From NCBI GenBank assembly GCA_007123195.1, contig SKLO01000151.1, positions 1-10,571 on the forward strand: a stretch of DNA of 10,571 nucleotides, written 5' to 3'. Positions 1 to 5,553 of the stretch are shown here, piece by piece (the stretch's first letter is position 1; every line of letters starts with the position of its first letter). The DNA is from Verrucomicrobiales bacterium. Its GTDB lineage: Bacteria; Verrucomicrobiota; Verrucomicrobiia; Verrucomicrobiales; SKLO01. The notes beneath the pieces were generated by a model. That model ran no database searches, was not told where the DNA came from, and saw only the letters and a program-made list of their open reading frames with translations. The translations under genes were made by a program, and so were the position numbers.

Positions 1-972
1 CGCATGGGCGTGGCGCTCGGTCAGGTAGTCGACCGCCATGGCGGCGCTGCCGATGATGCCGGCGTCGTTGCCGAAGTGGGCGGAGCGCAGTTGCAGGTGC
101 TCCCACTGGACGGTGGAGAGCATGGACCCCAGCTTGGCTGACAGGGGTTTGAACAACAGGTCACCGGCTTGGGCGATGCCGCCGCCGATGATGATCACGT
201 CTGGATTGAGCAGCCAGACCACGTTGGCCAGCCCGGTGCCGAGCCATTCGCCGACGTCGCCCCAGATGCGGCGGGCAATGCCGTCGCCCCCCTGGGCGCG
301 TTCGGCGATGTGTTTCGGGGTGCATTCCTCGAGCCGCATGGCGCGGTTGATCTGGGCGTAGTGGATGACCGCGTGGCTGGCGATCTGCTGGTTGCCGACG
401 TAGTGCTCCAGCGCGCCGAGGTTGCCGTAGTTGCCGGGGCGGCCGCGGTAGTCGATGCTCATCTGACCGACCTCACCGGCGGCGAACTGGCTGCCGCGGT
501 AGAGACGGCCGTTGAGGATCAGGCCACCGCCGACGCCGGTGCCCAGGGTGAGGGCGATGACGTTGTCGAAGCCCTGGCCGGAGCCGTGACGCCATTCGGC
601 GTAGGTCATGCAGTTGGCGTCGTTGTCGACCACCACCGGCAGGCCGCTGTGTTGCGACAAGAGGGTGCGCAGGGGAACGTGGTTCCAGCCCTGAACGTTG
701 GTCAGTTCGTGGACGAAGCCTTGGTCAAAATCGACCAGGCCGGGCACCCCGACACCGATGGCGCCAATGCACGGGTGGCGCTGGCACAGCCGCTGGATCT
801 GGTCGGCGAGAAACTGGATCAGCGCCTCGGCATCGGAGAACTCGGCCGTGGGAATCGCTTCCAGCCGCTCCAACAGATCCGGCCCCTGGACCACGCCCAC
901 CTTGACCGTGGTGCCACCGAAATCGATGCCGACTGCGGGGGGGGATTCAAGTTTGTCAGTCTGGGCAGTCAT
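1..972 (-). CDS. ROK-family sugar kinase (glucokinase/N-acetylhexosamine kinase type), 3' end cut by the window edge
   Basis: Cytoplasmic ATP-dependent kinase of the ROK family, which phosphorylates glucose, GlcNAc, ManNAc or similar sugars. The ATG at 972 opens a frame with no stop through the left edge, giving 324 residues; this is close to full family length, so only the tail is missing. Visible landmarks are the N-terminal phosphate-binding loop GIDFGGTTVK (residues 15-24), GVGVPG near 74-79, the catalytic segment VVDNDANC with Asp118 as the expected base, and the glycine-rich TLGTGVGGGLI (142-152). The usual ROK zinc site (GHM plus CxCGxxGCxE) is altered: GQM at 169-171, then G180, Y182 and A187 where the cysteines should be, with Glu189 kept. 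The gene lies 82 bases after coaX on the same strand. Substrate cannot be read from sequence; the sialidase and epimerase about 3.4 kb away make an amino sugar possible, but this is inference. Confidence 0.92.
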   Translation of the reverse strand, partial: MTAQTDKLESPPAVGIDFGGTTVKVGVVQGPDLLERLEAIPTAEFSDAEALIQFLADQIQRLCQRHPCIGAIGVGVPGLVDFDQGFVHELTNVQGWNHVPLRTLLSQHSGLPVVVDNDANCMTYAEWRHGSGQGFDNVIALTLGTGVGGGLILNGRLYRGSQFAAGEVGQMSIDYRGRPGNYGNLGALEHYVGNQQIASHAVIHYAQINRAMRLEECTPKHIAERAQGGDGIARRIWGDVGEWLGTGLANVVWLLNPDVIIIGGGIAQAGDLLFKPLSAKLGSMLSTVQWEHLQLRSAHFGNDAGIIGSAAMAVDYLTERHAHA

Positions 973-1054
973 AGGTGGAGTGGAGCCGCGTCCGTTGCGG
1001 TCTTGCGGTCGGCACCGGCGTGGGGCCGTGTGGATCGGTCGCGCAGCCGTGCAT

Positions 1055-1966
1055 TCATGCGGCTGGTTGCGGCCAACGCCGACAGGCGATGATGCGCAGA
1101 CCATTGATCGTCAGATCCGGCACAACCGATTGAATAAAATCCGATTGTGCGCAAATCAAGTTTGCATCTCCGCCGGTTGCCAGCACGCGGACGCCGGTTT
1201 TATGCGTTTCTGCCACTGGTGGGGACCCGGCGGGGTGGCCCTCGATGGCAGTGGCAAGGGTGCCCGTGCCTGGAGCCGGCGGAGCGCAGGTCGCGGCTTG
1301 TTGACGCTGTTGCAGATCGGCAATCAGGCCGCGAAGGAGGTGGTTGACCATGCCGGCGTAGCCGTGAAAGGCGCCGGCCAGCATGGCTTGGCGGGTGGTG
1401 CGACCCACCCAGGGGGGGGGCATTTGGCCGGGCTGCAACTCAATTCGCGGAAGCAGTGCCGTGCGCTGGGCGAGGTAGTCGGTGGTCAAGGCGATCCCGG
1501 GCGCGATGACGCCGCCGATGTAGGCGGGCCGGTGATCGACGATGTCAAACGTCACGGCGGTTCCGTAGTCCACCACGATGCCCGGGCCCGGCCCGGTCGC
1601 CACCAGCGCGGCGGCATTGGCGAGGCGGTCGGCGCCGATGCTGGACGGATCCGGGTAATCGATCTCCAGGCCGAGATCGAAGCCGGCGTCGAGCACCGCC
1701 GGCGGCTCCGCGAGTGCCTCCGCGAGTGCCTCCGCGAAGAGCCGGTTGACCGCGGGCACCACCGAGCAGAGCAGCACGTGGCGCCACTGCCAGCCAAGCC
1801 GGCGCAGGCAATCTCGGATGGCGTCGGAGGTCAGTCCCGCGGTAGCCAGTCCGGTAAGGGCGACCTGCTGTTGGCGAGTGGCCAGCGCCATCTTGACTGC
1901 GCTGTTGCCGACGTCGATCAGCAGGAACTCGGCGGACGCGCATGGGGCGTGAGCTGGAGTGGCCAT
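1055..1966 (-). CDS. coaX: Type III pantothenate kinase (CoaX)
   Basis: Cytoplasmic enzyme that phosphorylates pantothenate, the first committed step of coenzyme A synthesis. The 303-residue product shows the type III signatures in order: LLIDVGNSAVKMALA (15-29, P-loop-like motif), SVVP (68-71), SSIGADRLANAAAL (108-121, pantothenate-binding region), VVDYGTAVTFD (131-141, second phosphate motif), GGVIAPG (151-157), and the closing TGGDAN (264-269) plus a DLTINGL segment. I chose the ATG at 1966 because the family motif starts 14 residues later. An in-frame TTG at 2008 would add 14 residues and lie 6 bases from the upstream stop; neither start has a Shine-Dalgarno sequence. Oddities are an in-frame four-residue repeat (EALAEALA, 79-86) from a 12-base tandem repeat, and a Pro/Ala-rich insert at about 219-258. 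It is probably co-transcribed with the gene just upstream. Confidence 0.93.
   Translation of the reverse strand: MATPAHAPCASAEFLLIDVGNSAVKMALATRQQQVALTGLATAGLTSDAIRDCLRRLGWQWRHVLLCSVVPAVNRLFAEALAEALAEPPAVLDAGFDLGLEIDYPDPSSIGADRLANAAALVATGPGPGIVVDYGTAVTFDIVDHRPAYIGGVIAPGIALTTDYLAQRTALLPRIELQPGQMPPPWVGRTTRQAMLAGAFHGYAGMVNHLLRGLIADLQQRQQAATCAPPAPGTGTLATAIEGHPAGSPPVAETHKTGVRVLATGGDANLICAQSDFIQSVVPDLTINGLRIIACRRWPQPAA
1706..1738. repeat. 12-base tandem repeat inside coaX
   Basis: On the plus strand the unit CTCCGCGAGTGC occurs twice head to tail (1706-1717, 1718-1729), followed by a partial third copy that matches through CTCCGCGA. Read on the coding strand it encodes a repeated EALA in an alanine-rich, probably helical stretch of CoaX. 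A 12-base unit can expand or contract without shifting the frame. Confidence 0.85.
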
Positions 1967-2014
1967 AAGGGCTTGCGGGTCGGGCCGGCCGACCCGGGTG
2001 GCGTTCAAGCTGGT

Positions 2015-2548
2015 TCAGCGGGTGGCCCAGGGGCCGCCCCGCATGGGTTGCCGGCTGCGGTTGTCCAAGCCGTCCAGTGCCACCGGTTCGGCGGTCTTGA
2101 TGGTGCGCTCGTGGTCGCCGATGCGCAACACCAGCGGCCCCAGCAGGTGATGCGCCTCCAACCAGTAGCGCAACCGGACCTGCTGGGTGCTGCCACCGGC
2201 AATCTGGGGTCGCGATTCGAAGGCCAGAAAAAAGTCCGGCACCTCGACCGCCTCGTCCGCATCCGGGTCGCCCGCGAACAGTTGGACCTCAGGCGGTTGC
2301 AGGGTCAGGGTCGAGGGACGGCGGTTCTCGAACATCACCTCGATGTCGAGCCGGGCGTTGCCGTAGTCGCGTTCGAGTTCGATCGCCCGAATTTCAAACC
2401 GAGGTCCGTCCGCCCCGGCGGCGGTCTCCTCCCCGGCGACGCGCGCGCCCTCGCCGGCTTCCGGTCGCGGCCACAATGCCCACGCCGCCAGCGCCGCAAT
2501 GACCAGCAGCAGGATCCAGACTTCAATTCGACGGGTCCATTGCATCAT
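2015..2548 (-). CDS. Conserved-looking membrane-anchored protein of unknown function
   Basis: A 177-residue protein that I do not recognise. Residues 1-7 carry two arginines, and about 9-26 (VWILLLVIAALAAWALW core) form one hydrophobic helix, so it is either anchored with its bulk outside the cytoplasm or exported. A short acidic, Gly/Ala-rich linker follows (about 29-47). The rest (about 50-165) alternates charged and hydrophobic residues as a beta-rich fold would, with stretches such as RFEIRAIELERDYGNARLDI and QQVRLRYWLEAHHLLGPLVL. No catalytic motif and no lipobox cysteine are visible. Tandem ATGs at 2548 and 2545 leave the first residue ambiguous. Its stop lies 6 to 48 bases before the coaX start, depending on which coaX start is used, so the two are probably one transcript. 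It faces tig across a 289-base divergent gap. An immunoglobulin- or LEA14-like fold is possible but only a guess. Confidence 0.78.
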   Translation of the reverse strand: MMQWTRRIEVWILLLVIAALAAWALWPRPEAGEGARVAGEETAAGADGPRFEIRAIELERDYGNARLDIEVMFENRRPSTLTLQPPEVQLFAGDPDADEAVEVPDFFLAFESRPQIAGGSTQQVRLRYWLEAHHLLGPLVLRIGDHERTIKTAEPVALDGLDNRSRQPMRGGPWATR

Positions 2549-2748
2549 TGAAAATCAGACAGAGTCAGGCTGGCCGCATCTGCGGTCGGCAGGAAATCAA
2601 GCCCTCAAGCGGCCCGGCGGGCACGCCGGCGCCGGGCCTCGGGCCGGTCCAGAGCCTCCAACATACATCGCTCGCTGCCCGTGCCAAGTCCCGGAGCACC
2701 AGGTTCCGCCAACTCCTGAGGGTCGCGCGCCTTTTGGTTGTCAACCGT

Positions 2749-2811
2749 GCAACCGGTCGTAAGTTCGCCCTCCGCCGGTTGACGGCGCGGCGACCCGTTG
2801 CGACCGGTTGC
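2749..2811. repeat. 11-base perfect inverted repeat enclosing a small hairpin, upstream of tig
   Basis: GCAACCGGTCG at 2749-2759 is exactly reverse-complemented by CGACCGGTTGC at 2801-2811, separated by 41 bases. Between them CGCCG/CGGCG (2773-2777 and 2783-2787) can form a hairpin with a five-base loop. A further palindrome GGTTG-T-CAACC lies at 2736-2746. The gap from 2549 to 2837 holds no convincing gene or tRNA. These elements lie 27-102 bases before the tig start, so they could be a structured leader or a protein-binding site. The function is inferred from position only. Confidence 0.5.
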
Positions 2812-2837
2812 GCGCGCCACCTGCGGCCACGTCCGTC

Positions 2838-4313
2838 ATGAATATCCACGTCGAATCGCTTCCCGAGTGCAAGGTGTCCTTGCGCGTTGAAATCCCCGCC
2901 GATCAGGTGCGTCAGGAGCGCCATCGCATCACCAACGAGTTCGCGATGCACGGGCGACTGCCCGGATTTCGCCCCGGCAAGGCTCCGCGCAAGATCATCG
3001 AACGCAAGTTCCAGCGCGACATCCAGGCCGAGCTGGAGAAGCGCCTGCTCAACGAGGGCTACCGGGACGCCATCAAGGAGCAGAACCTCGAGGTGCTGAT
3101 GATCGACAAGGTCGACCCGCCCGAGTTCCACAGCGACGACACCATGACCTTCAGCGCCACGTTGGTGACGGTGCCCCATTTTGACCTGCCGGACTACAAG
3201 GGGATCCCGGTGCAGGCCCCGCGCATCGAGGTCGGCGACGAGGATATCGAGGCCGAGATTGAAAAAATGCGCGGTGACCTGGCCGACTACGAGGAAGTGA
3301 CCGACCGCGCCGCCGAGGCCGGCGACTTTGCCGAGGTCAGTTACACCGGCCATCTGGGCGATCAGGTGCTCGCAGAGGCCCATCCGGACGCGCCGCCGGG
3401 CCTGAAGGCGGCCGAGGAGCAATGGATGGTGATCGATGAAAAGACGTTCCTGCCGGGCTTCACCGGGCAGTTGGTCGGCCACCGCCCCGGCGACGAACTC
3501 GAGGTGACGGTGACCGTGCCCGACGACTTTCCAGTGGAATCGCTGCGCGGCGAGGCGATTCGCTACAGTGTCACGCTGGTCAATGTCCGCCGCCAGGTGC
3601 TGCCGGAGGTGACCGATGAACTGGTCGAAGAGCGCTACGGCGAGCAGTTCGGCTTGAAAACGGTGAGCGAACTGCGCGACAGCATTCGCGAGCAGATGGC
3701 CAATCATCACAGCCGCCGGCGCGCGGAGCTGATCGAGCGGCAGGTCCTGGCGTGGCTGGACAACCAGTTGCAGTTCGATCTGCCCACCCACCTGCTTTAC
3801 TCGGAAACCCAGCGCCGGGTCGATGACATTGCCAACCGCGCGCTGCAGTCGGGCATCGACGAGCAGAAGATCAGTGAGCAGGGCGAGGCGATCATCAACA
3901 ACGCCGCCCACCAGGCTCGCATCAATGTCAAGGCCGGCTTCGTGCTTGAGCGCATCGCCGACGCCGAGAATATCAAGGCTGAAAGTGAGGAAATCAGCCG
4001 TTACCTGATGGAAATGGCCATGCGCCAGGGCCGCCGGCCGCAGCAGGTGCTCAAGGAAGCGCAGAAATCCCAGTCGATCCCGCGGATTGCCGACAACATC
4101 CGCCTGCAGAAGGCGATGAGATTTCTGGTGGAGCAAGCGACCGTGACCGAAGTCGATCCGCCAACTCCGGAAGAACTCGCCGCCGAGGAAAAGGGCCGCG
4201 CCGCCGCCCGGGCGGCGGCCGCGTTGGAAGGCGGAGCGGGGGCCGGTGGCGAGCCGGACACGGGCTCCGAGCCGGTGGCCGACCAGCCGGTGGAGGAAGA
4301 TGGCAGGGCCTGA
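2838..4313 (+). CDS. tig: Trigger factor, ribosome-associated chaperone and peptidyl-prolyl isomerase
   Basis: Binds near the ribosomal exit tunnel and shelters nascent chains in the cytoplasm. The start MNIHVESLPECKVSLRVEIP at 2838 matches the usual trigger factor N-terminus; an in-frame TTG at 2808 would only add ten unrelated residues. The ribosome-binding domain (about 1-120) contains the signature GFRPGKAP (43-50). An FKBP-type isomerase domain follows (about 162-258, GDFAEVSYTGHLGD through LRGEAIRYSVTLVNV). A long alpha-helical C-terminal chaperone domain reaches about residue 437. The last 54 residues are a low-complexity Ala/Gly/Glu/Pro tail, making the protein 491 residues, longer than the roughly 430 of E. 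coli. The frequent partners clpP and clpX do not follow; the next gene downstream is convergent and begins its stop 47 bases away. No Shine-Dalgarno sequence precedes the start. Confidence 0.97.
   Translation: MNIHVESLPECKVSLRVEIPADQVRQERHRITNEFAMHGRLPGFRPGKAPRKIIERKFQRDIQAELEKRLLNEGYRDAIKEQNLEVLMIDKVDPPEFHSDDTMTFSATLVTVPHFDLPDYKGIPVQAPRIEVGDEDIEAEIEKMRGDLADYEEVTDRAAEAGDFAEVSYTGHLGDQVLAEAHPDAPPGLKAAEEQWMVIDEKTFLPGFTGQLVGHRPGDELEVTVTVPDDFPVESLRGEAIRYSVTLVNVRRQVLPEVTDELVEERYGEQFGLKTVSELRDSIREQMANHHSRRRAELIERQVLAWLDNQLQFDLPTHLLYSETQRRVDDIANRALQSGIDEQKISEQGEAIINNAAHQARINVKAGFVLERIADAENIKAESEEISRYLMEMAMRQGRRPQQVLKEAQKSQSIPRIADNIRLQKAMRFLVEQATVTEVDPPTPEELAAEEKGRAAARAAAALEGGAGAGGEPDTGSEPVADQPVEEDGRA
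4200..4219. repeat. 20-base GC palindrome within the tig tail
   Basis: GCCGCCGCCC directly followed by its reverse complement GGGCGGCGGC. It lies in the part of tig that encodes the alanine-rich C-terminal tail (RAAARAAAA). It may simply reflect alanine and arginine codon use, but it would make a strong local hairpin in the mRNA about 95 bases before the stop. Confidence 0.6.
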
Positions 4314-4360
4314 GGCGCACAAACGACAGCCCGCCCTGAGTCCGAAACCGGCATCCCGCC

Positions 4361-5530
4361 TTACAGGTCCCCGGCCTTGTCCCACTCCCGGTGGCACCAC
4401 CACAGTGCCCTGGGATGATGGAAGAAGGATTTCCACATGTTCCCCTTCAGGCCGGTGCTGACCGTGCCGTCGCGATGGAGGTAGCCGAACCACTCGCCGT
4501 GTTGCGGATCGGCGAAGTGACCGAACGCCCATTTGCGAACCTGTTCGTGCCGGTCCCTGTGCCGGCGGTCGCCGGTCAGCCGCCACGCCATCGCGGTGGC
4601 GATCAGGGCCTCATCGTGCGGCCACCAGAACTTCATCGAGTGCCAGTATTCCTGCACCGGCTTGCCGAGACCGTCGACAAAATACAACAACCCCCCGTGC
4701 TCATGGTCCCAGCCGCGGTCCCAGGTCGCGTCCAGCATGGCCACGCCAAGGTCAATCCACTCCGGCCGCTGGCGCCGCTCGCCCTCATGCATGATGAACC
4801 AGGCACCTTCAATGGCATGCCCGGGATTGACCAGGCGGCCATCGAAGTGATCGATGACGGCTCCGTCCGGCGCCACGCTTTCCCACACCAGGCCGCGCCC
4901 GCGATCAAACAGCAGCCGGCCGATCTCGTCGATGCAGCGATCGATCCAGTAGCGGGTGGGTTCTGACTCGCCGAGCCACTTTTCCATTTCCTGGGCGGTC
5001 ACCAGCGCGATCATGCGCGGGGCCAGGCCGATCGAAGGCCGTGCGCCGGTGAACTTGGGCGGCATCTTTCCCGGGGTGAAGTTCCAGTCGACAAAGTGAT
5101 CGAACCATTGCCTCGCCAGGGCGGCGGAGCGGTCGCTGCCGGTGATGCCCGCGTGGGCGGCGGCGGCGATGGCGGCGAAGCTTTCACTGTAGGCGTAGCG
5201 CCGCTTGCGCAGGGGCGTGCCGTCGCGCGCCACATGGAAGAACAGCCTTCCGTCGTCGGGGTCGATGCAGTGATCCGTGATGAACCGCAGCCCGGCTTCG
5301 GCCCACTCGAGCCAATCCGCCCGCGGCTCGCACTCGGCGTGCAGCGTGAGCAGCATCCAGCTCATGCGTCCCTGGGCCCAGACGCTCTTGTCGTCGTCGA
5401 CCAGCCCGCCGTCGCGGCCGAAGCAGTGCAGGAACCCGCCGTGCTGGCGGTCGACCGCGCGCGGGAACCAGAACGGCAGGCAGTCGTCCAGCAACTGGCG
5501 ACGGTAGAACGCGGACAGCGGCTCGTTCAT
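4361..5530 (-). CDS. AGE-family epimerase, probable N-acylglucosamine 2-epimerase (RnBP type)
   Basis: Predicted cytoplasmic (alpha/alpha)6-barrel enzyme that interconverts N-acetylmannosamine and N-acetylglucosamine. The 389-residue length fits the bacterial AGE group. Family motifs seen are HGGF (30-33), VWAQGRMSW with Arg55, RYAYSESF (111-118), NPGHAIEGAWF with His238, KFWWPHDEALI with Glu307, EWFGYL (346-351) and FFHHPRALW with His371/372. As I recall, the Anabaena enzyme uses Arg57, His239, Glu308 and His372; the near-identical spacing supports a true 2-epimerase, although cellobiose 2-epimerase and mannose isomerase share the fold. It starts 23 bases after the sialidase stop on the same strand, which suggests one transcript and a place in sialic acid use: the aldolase product ManNAc would become GlcNAc. 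There is no signal peptide. The 3' end converges on tig with no hairpin terminator visible in between. Confidence 0.92.
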   Translation of the reverse strand: MNEPLSAFYRRQLLDDCLPFWFPRAVDRQHGGFLHCFGRDGGLVDDDKSVWAQGRMSWMLLTLHAECEPRADWLEWAEAGLRFITDHCIDPDDGRLFFHVARDGTPLRKRRYAYSESFAAIAAAAHAGITGSDRSAALARQWFDHFVDWNFTPGKMPPKFTGARPSIGLAPRMIALVTAQEMEKWLGESEPTRYWIDRCIDEIGRLLFDRGRGLVWESVAPDGAVIDHFDGRLVNPGHAIEGAWFIMHEGERRQRPEWIDLGVAMLDATWDRGWDHEHGGLLYFVDGLGKPVQEYWHSMKFWWPHDEALIATAMAWRLTGDRRHRDRHEQVRKWAFGHFADPQHGEWFGYLHRDGTVSTGLKGNMWKSFFHHPRALWWCHREWDKAGDL

Positions 5531-5553
5531 GATCGTGACCGGTGGTCTGGGAT

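Noticed and set aside
1967..2008. TTG start for coaX at 2008
   Set aside because: Possible, but it adds 14 residues before an already sufficient N-terminus and has no ribosome-binding site. ATG at 1966 is the simpler choice.
698..2551. 617-codon open frame on the plus strand opposite coaX and its neighbour
   Set aside because: It covers three well-supported minus-strand genes, and its product is rich in Gly, Arg and His with no domain signature. It is a shadow of GC-rich codon use.
2661..2735. Possible tRNA, suggested by GGTTCCGCC and a short stem near 2702
   Set aside because: No acceptor stem, anticodon arm or standard T-loop spacing could be assembled on either strand.
2808..2837. In-frame TTG start ten codons before the tig ATG
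   Set aside because: The canonical trigger factor N-terminus begins at the ATG at 2838, and the upstream residues do not resemble the family.
2565..4586. 673-codon open frame on the minus strand opposite trigger factor
   Set aside because: It lies fully across tig, a textbook gene, and its predicted protein has no recognisable motif. Long antisense frames are expected opposite GC-rich genes with G/C-ending codons.
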